Shown piece after piece: positions 1 through 6,063 of a stretch of 9,498 nucleotides of DNA. How positions within the stretch are numbered: the stretch's first letter is position 1; every line of letters starts with the position of its first letter. A program made the translations under genes and the position numbers. The notes under the pieces are model-generated. The model was not told where the DNA came from. It saw only the letters and a list, made by a program, of their open reading frames with translations, and searched no databases. Source of the DNA: Pseudomonadota bacterium (GTDB taxonomy: Bacteria; Pseudomonadota; Gammaproteobacteria; Xanthomonadales; Xanthomonadaceae); NCBI GenBank assembly GCA_025355485.1, contig JANXZP010000164.1, positions 1-9,498 of the forward strand, read 5' to 3'.

Positions 1-608
1 AGTTCCAGCGCTTCTTCCTGGTCGTGGGTGACGAACACGGTGGTGTAACCGGTCTCGTCGTGGATGTGCCGCAGCCAGCGTCGCAATTCGATGCGCACCT
101 TGGCATCGAGTGCGCCGAACGGTTCGTCGAGCAGCAGCACCGAAGGTTCGATCGCCATCGCGCGCGCCAGTGCGACGCGCTGTTTCTGTCCGCCGGAGAG
201 CTGGTCGGGCAGGCGTTCGCGCAGTTCGCCGATCTGCATGCGGTCGAGCAGTTCGAGCACGCGGCGTTTCAACTCCGCGGCCTTGGGCCGTTCGCGTCGC
301 CGCCGCGAACGCAGTCCGAATGCGACGTTCTCGAACACCGACAGATGCGGGAACAGCGCGTAATGCTGGAACACCAGGCCGACGCGGCGCTCGCGCAGGC
401 TCAGGCGGGTCGCATCGCGCTCGCCGAACAGGATGCGCCCCGTGTCGGGTTCCTCGAGACCGGCCAGCGTGCGCAGCAAGGTCGTCTTGCCCGAACCCGA
501 TGGCCCGAGCAACGCGAGCAGTTCGCCCGACGCGATCCACAGATCCACGCCGCGCAACGCGGGGAACGTGCCGAAACGCTTGTGCAATCCTTCGATGCCG
601 ATGTCCAT
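1..608 (-). CDS. cysA: Sulfate/thiosulfate ABC importer ATP-binding subunit CysA (3' end beyond window)
   Basis: This is the cytoplasmic ATPase that powers the sulfate/thiosulfate importer by hydrolysing ATP on the CysT-CysW membrane dimer. The translation runs open from ATG at 608 to the left edge, giving 202 complete residues. All the nucleotide-binding motifs are visible: Walker A GPSGSGKTT at residues 35-43, Q-loop Q81 in VFQHYALFPH, signature LSGGQ at 137-141, Walker B LLLDE ending at E162, and H-loop H195 in VFVTHDQEEA. The stretch around RRWLRHIHDET matches CysA closely rather than other sugar or phosphate importers. CysA proteins are about 350-365 residues, so roughly 150 C-terminal residues (the regulatory TOBE-like part) lie outside. 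The start is 9 bases after the cysW stop, and the AGGA of its ribosome binding site overlaps that TAG stop, which suggests coupled translation as the last transporter gene of the operon. Confidence 0.96.
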   Translation of the reverse strand, partial: MDIGIEGLHKRFGTFPALRGVDLWIASGELLALLGPSGSGKTTLLRTLAGLEEPDTGRILFGERDATRLSLRERRVGLVFQHYALFPHLSVFENVAFGLRSRRRRERPKAAELKRRVLELLDRMQIGELRERLPDQLSGGQKQRVALARAMAIEPSVLLLDEPFGALDAKVRIELRRWLRHIHDETGYTTVFVTHDQEEALE

Positions 609-617
609 GAGCTGTTC

Positions 618-1484
618 CTAGTGTCTGCCGCGACGCCGCGCGAGCGCATCGGCGTGGCGCGATTCCAGCCAGAGTTTGAGCGCAAGCGTGAGCAAGGCCA
701 ACATCACCAGCAACGTCGCCACGGCGAATGCCGCCGCGTAACTGTATTCGTTGTAGAGGATTTCGACTTGCAGCGGCAACGTGTTGGTCAGCCCGCGGAT
801 GTGGCCGGACACCACCGACACCGCGCCGAACTCGCCCATCGCGCGCGCGCTGCACAACAGCAGCCCGTACAGCAGCGCCCAGCGGATGTTCGGCAAGGTC
901 ACGCGGCGGAACACGGTCCAGCCGCCAGCGCCGAGCGAGGATGCGGCTTCCTCCTGGTCCGGGCCTTGTTGCTGCATCAGCGGAATCAGTTCGCGCGCGA
1001 CGAACGGGAAGGTCACGAAGATCGTCGCGAGCACGATGCCCGGTGTCGCGAACACGATGTGGATGTCGTGTTCGCGCAACCACGAACCAAACCAGCCCTG
1101 CGCGCCGAACAGCAGCACGAACACCAGGCCCGACACCACCGGCGAGACCGAGAACGGCAGGTCGATCAGGGTCAGCAGCAGGCGCTTGCCGCGGAAACGG
1201 AACTTGGTGATCGCCCACGCCGCGGCCAGCCCGAACACACCATTCGCTGCGACGCTGATCACCGCGACGAATAGCGTCAACTTGATCGCCGAGCGCGTGT
1301 CCGCATCGACGATCGCGGTCAGGTACGTGCCCCATCCTGCCCGCAGCGCCTCGACCGCGACGACCACGAGCGGCAGCAGTACGATGACGGCGAGCAGCGC
1401 CACACACGCGGCAATCAGGATCCAACGCAGCCATGCCGGTTCGCGCAGCACGGGATGGGTGGAGGCTTCAGTCGTGACGGCCAT
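618..1484 (-). CDS. cysW: Sulfate/thiosulfate ABC importer permease CysW
   Basis: This is one of two inner-membrane permease subunits of the sulfate importer, which pairs with CysT to form the channel above the CysA dimer. It has 288 residues, close to the 291 of E. coli CysW. A short cytoplasmic N-terminus is followed by hydrophobic segments at roughly residues 22-45, 67-90, 107-127, 146-163, 203-212 and 253-271. The ABC permease EAA loop, which docks onto the ATPase, is clear at about 179-203 (EEAASSLGAGG, then RRVTLP). The motif ARAMGEFGAVSVVSG at 213-227 is typical of CysW. The ATG at 1484 overlaps the end of cysT by 17 bases and is preceded by a good ribosome binding site (AAGGTGG), which supports this start. 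The C-terminus is arginine-rich and faces the cytoplasm by prediction. The CysW rather than CysT identity rests on the EFGAVSVVSG motif and on gene order. Confidence 0.95.
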   Translation of the reverse strand: MAVTTEASTHPVLREPAWLRWILIAACVALLAVIVLLPLVVVAVEALRAGWGTYLTAIVDADTRSAIKLTLFVAVISVAANGVFGLAAAWAITKFRFRGKRLLLTLIDLPFSVSPVVSGLVFVLLFGAQGWFGSWLREHDIHIVFATPGIVLATIFVTFPFVARELIPLMQQQGPDQEEAASSLGAGGWTVFRRVTLPNIRWALLYGLLLCSARAMGEFGAVSVVSGHIRGLTNTLPLQVEILYNEYSYAAAFAVATLLVMLALLTLALKLWLESRHADALARRRGRH

Positions 1485-2298
1485 GCGCCACCTTCTTCTG
1501 CAGCATGTTCAACAGCAGCAGCAGCACGAACGACAGCGCGAGCATCAGCGTGGCCACCGCCGCGGCGCCCGCGTAATCGTATTGTTCGAGCTTGATCACG
1601 ATCAGCAGCGGCGCGATCTCGGATACCTTCGGAATGTTGCCCGCGATGAAGATCACCGAACCGTATTCGCCGACGCCGCGCGCGAATGCGAGCGCGAACC
1701 CAGTCAGCATCGCCGGCAGCAGCGGCGGCAGCAGCACGCGACGCACGGTGGTCATGCGCGTTGCGCCCAGCGATGCTGCAGCTTCCTCGAGTTCGGCGCC
1801 GAGACTCTGAAGCACCGGTTGCAACGTGCGCACGCAGAACGGCAATCCGACAAAAGCCAACGCGACCGCGATGCCGGTCGGCGTGTACGCGACCTTGATT
1901 CCGTGCGGCGCAAGCCAGTGACCGATCCAGCCATTGCCCGCGTACAACGCGGTCAGCGCGATGCCGGCGACCGCGGTTGGCAGCGCGAACGGCAGATCCA
2001 CCAGCGCATCGAAGAACGCGCGGCCCGGAAAGCGATAGCGCACCAGCACCCATGCGATCAGTGCGCCGACGAGGGTGTCGAACAAGGCCGCGGCTAGCGC
2101 CGTTCCGAAACTGAGCCTGAGCGCGGTGAGCACGCGCGGATCGGTCAGCACCTTCAGCCATCCGCCCGCGCCAAGCGTCGCGGCTTTCAGGAGCAGCGCA
2201 GACAGCGGCAGCAGCACGATCAGGCCGAGCCAGACCAGGCTCAGCCCGAGCGCAAACGGCAGCCCGGGCAAGGGTCCGGCCTGTCGTATGCCGCGCAT
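1468..2298 (-). CDS. cysT: Sulfate/thiosulfate ABC importer permease CysT (CysU)
   Basis: This is the second inner-membrane permease subunit of the sulfate importer. From ATG at 2298 it is 276 residues, essentially the length of E. coli CysT (277), and begins MRGIRQAGPLPGLPFALGLSL, which fits the family N-terminus (a PGF-like motif before the first helix). Hydrophobic segments lie near residues 15-37, 62-84, 99-120, 139-155, 193-209 and 245-266. The EAA loop is at about 171-195 (EEAAASLGATRMTTVRRVLLP), and ARGVGEYGSVIFIAGN at 206-221 is the CysT counterpart of the CysW motif. The start lies 20 bases beyond the sbp stop, but I see no clear ribosome binding site in that gap. A TTG at 2322 that overlaps the sbp TGA stop is a possible alternative and would add 8 residues. 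The frame stays open further upstream inside sbp, but that extension is arginine-rich and unlike the family. Confidence 0.94.
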   Translation of the reverse strand: MRGIRQAGPLPGLPFALGLSLVWLGLIVLLPLSALLLKAATLGAGGWLKVLTDPRVLTALRLSFGTALAAALFDTLVGALIAWVLVRYRFPGRAFFDALVDLPFALPTAVAGIALTALYAGNGWIGHWLAPHGIKVAYTPTGIAVALAFVGLPFCVRTLQPVLQSLGAELEEAAASLGATRMTTVRRVLLPPLLPAMLTGFALAFARGVGEYGSVIFIAGNIPKVSEIAPLLIVIKLEQYDYAGAAAVATLMLALSFVLLLLLNMLQKKVAHGRHD

Positions 2299-2318
2299 GC
2301 GCAGAGCGGAAGGGAGAC

Positions 2319-3350
2319 TCAACGCGCGCCGCCCGCGTAGATGCGGTCGAAGTAACCGCCATCGTCGAAGTGCTGCGCCTGCGCCTTCTTCCATCCACCG
2401 AACGCGGCGTCGATCGTCACCACCGGAATCGGCGGGAACGCCTTGAGCAGGGACGCATCGACCAGTTGCGGCAGCGCCGGACGGAAACCGTGTTTCGCGG
2501 CGATCGTCTGCCCTTGCGCGGTGTAGAGGAATTGCAGGTAGGCCTGCGCGACTTTCTGCGTGCCGTGGCGTTTGACCACGTCGTCGACGACCGCGACCGG
2601 AGGCTCGGCACGGATGCTCACGCTCGGCGACACGATTTCGAAACCCTTGTCCTTCGATTCGGCGAGCGCGAGCTGCGCCTCATTCTCCCACGCGATCAGC
2701 ACATCGCCGATGTCGCGTTCGACGAAGGTCGTGGTCGAGCCGCGCGCACCGGTATCGAGCACCGGCACGTTGGCATAGAGCTTTTTCATGTAGTCGAGCA
2801 CTCGCGTGCTGTCGCCCTTGTACGCCTTCGCGGCCCACACCCATGCGGCGAGATAGTTCCAGCGCGCGCCGCCGGAGGTTTTCGGATTCGGCGTGATCAC
2901 CGCGATGCCGGGCCGCACCAGGTCGGACCAGTCGTGGATCTTCTTCGGATTGTCCTTGCGCACGAGGAAAACGATCGTCGAGGTGTAGGGTGCGCTGTTG
3001 TTCGGCAGTCGTTTCTGCCAGTCGGCCGGCAGCAGCTTGCCCTTGTTGGCGATCGCGTCGATATCGGCGGCCAGCGCGAGCGTCACCACGTCGGCTTCGA
3101 GGCCGTCGATCACCGCGCGCGCCTGCTTGCCGGAACCGCCGTGCGACATCTTGATGTCGACATCGTCGCCGCCGCGCGATTTCCAGTCCTTCGCGAACGC
3201 GGCGTTGACGTCGCGGTACAACTCGCGGGTGGGATCGTAGGAGACGTTGAGCAGGCTGACGCTTTTCGCGATCGCGGCGCTGGCGCCAAGAGTCAGCATC
3301 GTGACGATGAGCAGTTTCACAATATGGTTCAGCGGATTCCTGTTGTTCAC
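2319..3350 (-). CDS. sbp: Periplasmic sulfate-binding protein Sbp
   Basis: This periplasmic receptor captures sulfate (possibly thiosulfate) and delivers it to CysT-CysW. It has 343 residues, a normal length. The N-terminus is a signal peptide: short charged start, hydrophobic core about residues 11-27, and a likely signal peptidase I site after ASA (residue 25) or AIA (residue 28), ahead of KSVSLLNVSYDPTREL. Anion-binding segments are well conserved: SHGGSGKQARAV at 69-80, NPKTSGGAR at 155-163 (the family signature), and GARGSTTTFVERDIGDVLIAWENEA at about 201-225. Similarity is closest to Sbp, although CysP (thiosulfate-binding) is a near relative and the specificity cannot be settled by eye. 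The start is GTG at 3350, which overlaps the TGA of the upstream regulator (GTGA). It is well supported by AAGGAG 8 bases upstream; starting later would truncate the signal peptide. Confidence 0.96.
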   Translation of the reverse strand: MNNRNPLNHIVKLLIVTMLTLGASAAIAKSVSLLNVSYDPTRELYRDVNAAFAKDWKSRGGDDVDIKMSHGGSGKQARAVIDGLEADVVTLALAADIDAIANKGKLLPADWQKRLPNNSAPYTSTIVFLVRKDNPKKIHDWSDLVRPGIAVITPNPKTSGGARWNYLAAWVWAAKAYKGDSTRVLDYMKKLYANVPVLDTGARGSTTTFVERDIGDVLIAWENEAQLALAESKDKGFEIVSPSVSIRAEPPVAVVDDVVKRHGTQKVAQAYLQFLYTAQGQTIAAKHGFRPALPQLVDASLLKAFPPIPVVTIDAAFGGWKKAQAQHFDDGGYFDRIYAGGAR

Positions 3351-3811
3351 CGTCGACTCTCCTTGTTGGCGGCGCGACTGCGTTTGCGTTCCAGTCGCCG
3401 GGTTTCCTGCGCGAGTTGCTGCAGACTGCGGTGGTCGACCACTTCGGACATCGCGTCGCGCACATCGCCCATCAGCGCGCGCAGCGCGCAGGCGTCCGGG
3501 TCAGGGCAATCGGTGCAGGCGCGATACGCGGTCACGCTGGCGCAACGGATCGGCGCGATCGGACCGTCGAGTGCGCGGATGATGTCGCCGACCATGATCT
3601 TTTCGGCGGCGTGCGCGAGCGTATGCCCGCCGTATGCGCCGCGCTTGCTGGCCACGATCCCGGCCTTGCGCAATTCGACCAGGATCGACTCCAGGAACTT
3701 TTCCGGCACGTCGGCGTCGATCGCGATCTGGCGCGCCTGCAGCAGCTCGGGATGAGCTGAGGCAAGGGCGCAGAGAGCGCGCAGGGCGTACTTGGCTTTC
3801 ATGGTCAACAT
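3347..3811 (-). CDS. Rrf2-family transcriptional regulator, probable local regulator of the sulfate operon
   Basis: This is a small winged-helix DNA-binding protein of the Rrf2 family (IscR, NsrR, CymR relatives). It has 154 residues from ATG at 3811, or 151 from ATG at 3802; MKAKYALRALCALA from the second ATG looks like a typical family start. Residues 26-65 hold the helix-turn-helix and wing (QARQIAIDADVPEKFLESIL, then LRKAGIVASKRGAYGG). The dimerisation helix follows after about residue 110. Between them are four cysteines, C90, C99, C102 and C108 (spacing C-x8-C-x2-C-x5-C), at the position where IscR and NsrR bind an Fe-S cluster, so a cluster or a thiol switch is likely but not proven. 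The C-terminal tail is strongly basic. It is the first gene of the sulfate operon and overlaps sbp by GTGA. Control of sulfate uptake is inferred from this position and from the precedent of CymR, an Rrf2 protein that governs cysteine metabolism in Firmicutes. I see no ribosome binding site before either ATG. Confidence 0.92.
   Translation of the reverse strand: MLTMKAKYALRALCALASAHPELLQARQIAIDADVPEKFLESILVELRKAGIVASKRGAYGGHTLAHAAEKIMVGDIIRALDGPIAPIRCASVTAYRACTDCPDPDACALRALMGDVRDAMSEVVDHRSLQQLAQETRRLERKRSRAANKESRR
3359..3364 (-). promoter_or_regulatory. Strong ribosome binding site of sbp, inside the regulator gene
   Basis: On the minus strand the sequence AAGGAG lies 8 bases before the GTG start of sbp. 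It decides the GTG start over the in-frame GTG at codon 11 and ATG at codon 17. It sits inside the last codons of the regulator gene, so ribosomes finishing the regulator end directly on the sbp start. Confidence 0.8.
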
Positions 3812-3829
3812 AATTCAGACCGAACTTAT
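3810..3829 (-). promoter_or_regulatory. Imperfect inverted repeat overlapping the operon start: candidate operator
   Basis: Just after the -10 box the minus strand contains TTCGGTCTGAA (3824-3814), an 11-base inverted repeat with TTC/GAA arms and one mismatched pair. It is nested in a wider imperfect symmetry ATAAGT...AATTAT (3829-3810). It would overlap the predicted transcription start and the first ATG, a position where a bound repressor would block transcription. Autoregulation by the adjacent Rrf2 protein is the obvious hypothesis. The repeat is short and could be chance, and it does not clearly match the published IscR or CymR consensus as I recall them. Confidence 0.35.
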
Positions 3830-3854
3830 AGGATTTGGATTGCACGGTTGTCAA
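3825..3854 (-). promoter_or_regulatory. Sigma-70-type promoter of the regulator-sbp-cysTWA operon
   Basis: On the minus strand there is a perfect -35 hexamer TTGACA (3854-3849), an 18-base spacer, and a -10 hexamer TATAAG (3830-3825, five of six consensus bases). The expected transcription start is near 3818, only about 7 bases before the ATG at 3811 and about 16 before the ATG at 3802. The region is visibly more A/T-rich than the genes around it. This is a sequence match, not a measured start. Confidence 0.75.
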
Positions 3855-3948
3855 GTGTCATGAAAGCATCTTGATATACGCGCGGCGAATTAACGCAATC
3901 CGAACATGTGCCCATCGTGTGCCTGCCAGATCGTGGTCGCCCAACGGT

Positions 3949-3954
3949 TATGCT
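3949..3954 (+). promoter_or_regulatory. maf: Possible -10 element of maf, placed for a leaderless transcript
   Basis: TATGCT lies 6 bases before the ATG of maf, the spacing expected if transcription begins at or next to the start codon. No Shine-Dalgarno sequence is visible before the ATG. The -35 is weak: CTGCCA at 3923-3928 has four consensus matches but an over-long spacer of 20. A second, poorer plus-strand candidate is TTGTCA at 3848-3853, on the opposite strand to the -35 box of the sulfate operon, with A/T-rich TTGATATA at 3871-3878. The rest of the 3855-3948 region shows nothing I can name. Confidence 0.35.
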
Positions 3955-3960
3955 TGCACG

Positions 3961-4572
3961 ATGCTCTACCTCGCTTCGCAATCGCCACGCCGGCTCGAAC
4001 TGCTGCGCCAGATCGGCATCGAACCGGGCCTGCTCGACGTCGTCGTACCCGAGTCGCGCCTGCCCGGCGAGTCCCCGCACGACTACGTCAGCCGGGTCGC
4101 GCGCGAGAAGGCCGGCGCGGGCCTGCTGCAAGTGATGGCGAATCCGGGTGCGCTGGTGCTCGGCGCCGATACCGAAGTCGTGCTCGACGACCGCGTGTTC
4201 GGCAAGCCTGCCGACGCGGGCGAAGCCGCGCGCATGCTGGGCGAACTCGCCGGCCGCACGCACAGCGTGATCAGTGCGGTGTGGCTGCTCAGCGCGGGTC
4301 GCGAATTGCATGCGATGACGCGATCCGAAGTGCGCATCGCCGCACTGAACGCGGAGGCGATAGCGATGTATGTTGCAACCGACGAGTGGCGCGGCAAGGC
4401 TGGCAGCTATGCGATCCAGGGCCGTGCCGCGATGTTCATCGAACACCTTTCCGGCAGTTATTCCGGGGTGATGGGACTGCCGTTGTTCGAGACCGCCGAG
4501 CTGGTGCGCGCGTTCGGCCGGGTCGATCTGCTGTATCCAATCAAAGTCGATCCATCCAAAGGCGCGCGATGA
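3961..4572 (+). CDS. maf: Maf-family nucleoside-triphosphate pyrophosphatase (dTTP/UTP type, YhdE-like)
   Basis: This cytoplasmic enzyme hydrolyses non-canonical and some canonical nucleoside triphosphates (dTTP, UTP and modified forms in the YhdE clade) to the monophosphate and pyrophosphate, which cleans the nucleotide pool and may restrain cell division. It has 203 residues, a normal length. Visible signatures are ASQSPRR at 5-11 (substrate loop), GADTEVVLDD at 68-77 with the catalytic Asp70, K82-P83, KAGSYAIQG at 146-154, and SGSYSGVMGLPLFET at 164-178. The SPRR and SYAIQG forms place it with YhdE rather than with the m7GTP-specific YceF group. The start at ATG 3961 puts MLYLASQSPRR at the family N-terminus. 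The frame extends upstream to a TTG at 3835, but those residues are unlike the family. It opens the maf-rng-yhdP operon, and its TGA overlaps the rng start (ATGA). Confidence 0.95.
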   Translation: MLYLASQSPRRLELLRQIGIEPGLLDVVVPESRLPGESPHDYVSRVAREKAGAGLLQVMANPGALVLGADTEVVLDDRVFGKPADAGEAARMLGELAGRTHSVISAVWLLSAGRELHAMTRSEVRIAALNAEAIAMYVATDEWRGKAGSYAIQGRAAMFIEHLSGSYSGVMGLPLFETAELVRAFGRVDLLYPIKVDPSKGAR

Positions 4573-6044
4573 GCGAGATATTGATCAACGTCACTCCGCG
4601 CGAGACCCGCGTCGCGCTGGTCGAGAATGGCATGTTGCAGGAAGTGCAGATCGAGCGCGCTGGGCGCCGCGGTTACGTCGGCAACATCTACAAGGGCCGC
4701 GTGCAGCGGGTGATGCCGGGGATGCAGGCCGCGTTCGTGGACGTGGGCCTGGAGCGCGCGGCGTTCCTGCACGCATCCGATATCTTCCGTGCGCCGCAGG
4801 TCGCGACCGACGCCGACGACAGCGCGACCTTGCTGCCAGTGCCGGCGATCAACGAACTGCTGCACGAAGGCCAGCAGATCGTGGTGCAGGTGGTGAAGGA
4901 TCCGATCGGCAGCAAGGGCGCACGACTGACCACCCAACTGAGCATTCCTTCGCGCTACCTGGTGTTGTTGCCGCACGTGCGCGTGCTCGGCGTGTCCTCG
5001 CGCATCGAGGGTGAGGCCGAGCGCCAGCGCCTGAAAACCATCATGACCGAGCTGACCGACGGATCGTCGCAGGGCTACATCGTGCGCACCAATGCCGAAG
5101 GTTGCGAAGCGGGCGCGCTCGCCGACGACGTCGCCTACCTGCGCCGCGCGTGGGACATGATCGGCACCGCGACGCAGCAGGCCGAGGTCGGACAACGCAT
5201 CTACGAAGACCTTCCGCTGCCGTTGCGCACGATGCGCGACCTGATGCACGACGCCATTGAAAAAGTGCGGGTGGATTCGCGAGAAACTGTCGAGCGCCTG
5301 CAGGATTTCGTCGGCCGGTTCATGCCGACCCTGGTCGAGCGCATCGAGCACTACGCGGGCGAGCGTCCGGTGTTCGACCTGTACGGCGTCGAGGATGAAA
5401 TCCGGCGCGCGTTGCAGAAAAACGTGCCGCTGAAATCCGGCGGCTACCTGGTGATCGACCAGACCGAGGCGATGACCACGGTGGACGTGAACACCGGATC
5501 CTTCCTCGGCCAGCGCAACCTGGAGGAAACCGTCTATCGCACGAACCTGGAAGCGGCCCAGTCGGTCGCGCGTCAGCTTCGGCTGCGTAACCTTGGCGGC
5601 ATCATCATCATCGATTTCATCGACATGGCGGATCACGAACATCGCAGGCAGGTCATGCGCACACTCGAAAAGGCGCTGTCCGGCGACCACGCACGCACCG
5701 GCGTGCACGAGTTCTCGCCACTGGGCCTGGTCGAGATGACCCGCAAGCGCACCACCGAAAGCCTCGAGCGCCAGCTCTGCGAGCCGTGCCCGACGTGTTC
5801 GGGTCGCGGCAGCCTGCGCACCGCCGAAACCGTCGTCTATGAAATTTTCCGCGAGATCACCCGCGCGGTGCGCCAGTTCGACGCGTCGCAATTGCTGGTG
5901 ATCGCCGCGCCGAAAGTGGTGGCGCGGGTGATGGAGGAGGAATCGTCGGCGGTGGCCGAGCTCGAGGAATTCCTCGGCAAGAGCATCCGCTTCCAGGCCG
6001 ACGAGCAGTGCCAGCAGGAGCAGTACGATGTCGTGCTGCTTTAG
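4569..6044 (+). CDS. rng: Ribonuclease G
   Basis: This endoribonuclease of the RNase E/G family matures the 5' end of 16S rRNA and takes part in mRNA decay, cutting A/U-rich single strands with a preference for 5'-monophosphate ends. It has 491 residues (E. coli RNase G has 489), with no RNase E-like C-terminal scaffold, so it is RNase G. An S1-type RNA-binding domain spans about 37-125 (GNIYKGRVQRVMPGMQAAFV). IVRTNAEG at 171-178 corresponds to the 5'-phosphate sensor, with R173 and T174. Catalytic Asp residues sit in VDVNTG (D306, with N308) and IIIIDFIDM (D349). The zinc-link is CPTC, C407 and C410, with an extra C404 just before. The start ATG overlaps the maf stop by 4 bases and has AAAGG 6 bases upstream, inside maf. 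All key residues are present. Confidence 0.97.
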   Translation: MSEILINVTPRETRVALVENGMLQEVQIERAGRRGYVGNIYKGRVQRVMPGMQAAFVDVGLERAAFLHASDIFRAPQVATDADDSATLLPVPAINELLHEGQQIVVQVVKDPIGSKGARLTTQLSIPSRYLVLLPHVRVLGVSSRIEGEAERQRLKTIMTELTDGSSQGYIVRTNAEGCEAGALADDVAYLRRAWDMIGTATQQAEVGQRIYEDLPLPLRTMRDLMHDAIEKVRVDSRETVERLQDFVGRFMPTLVERIEHYAGERPVFDLYGVEDEIRRALQKNVPLKSGGYLVIDQTEAMTTVDVNTGSFLGQRNLEETVYRTNLEAAQSVARQLRLRNLGGIIIIDFIDMADHEHRRQVMRTLEKALSGDHARTGVHEFSPLGLVEMTRKRTTESLERQLCEPCPTCSGRGSLRTAETVVYEIFREITRAVRQFDASQLLVIAAPKVVARVMEEESSAVAELEEFLGKSIRFQADEQCQQEQYDVVLL

Positions 6045-6057
6045 GCTCCTGCGGAGC
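6045..6057 (+). promoter_or_regulatory. Small hairpin covering the yhdP ribosome binding site
   Basis: Immediately after the rng TAG stop, GCTCC (6045-6049) and GGAGC (6053-6057) form a perfect 5-bp stem with a 3-base loop (TGC). The GGAG of the right arm is the only Shine-Dalgarno candidate for yhdP, 7 bases before its ATG at 6064. No run of T follows, so it is not a typical terminator. Ribosomes reaching the rng stop would open it, which suggests translational coupling of yhdP to rng. The pairing is direct; the regulatory role is inferred. Confidence 0.5.
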
Positions 6058-6063
6058 AACTGA

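Noticed and set aside
1468..1484. cysT-cysW overlap considered as a frameshift or gene fusion
   Set aside because: Both proteins have normal lengths and complete ends, and cysW has its own AAGGTGG ribosome binding site, so this is ordinary operon packing.
24..2097. Long plus-strand open frames opposite cysA, cysW and cysT (24-1274 and 781-2097)
   Set aside because: The opposite strand encodes clear transporter genes. The plus-strand translations are rich in R, Q, H and A with no recognisable domain, as expected from antisense reading of GC-biased codons.
2299..2394. Upstream extension of cysT to an ATG at 2394 inside sbp
   Set aside because: The 32 extra residues are arginine-rich and unlike CysT. 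They would overlap the conserved C-terminus of sbp by 76 bases, and the shorter form has the normal family length.
2370..3755. A 461-residue plus-strand open frame opposite sbp and the Rrf2 gene
   Set aside because: It spans two real genes on the other strand, has no ribosome binding site or domain, and has low-complexity arginine/valine-rich composition.
3835..3960. Upstream extension of maf to a TTG at 3835
   Set aside because: The 42 added residues do not resemble any Maf N-terminus and would run through the divergent promoter region. MLYLASQSPRR at 3961 is the family start.
6045..6057. Hairpin after rng considered as a transcription terminator
   Set aside because: The stem is only 5 bp, no T-run follows, and yhdP begins 7 bases later in the same operon.
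4458..6059. A 533-residue minus-strand open frame opposite rng
   Set aside because: It is nearly as long as rng, but it has the H/Q/R/D-rich composition of an antisense shadow, while rng has every catalytic residue of its family.
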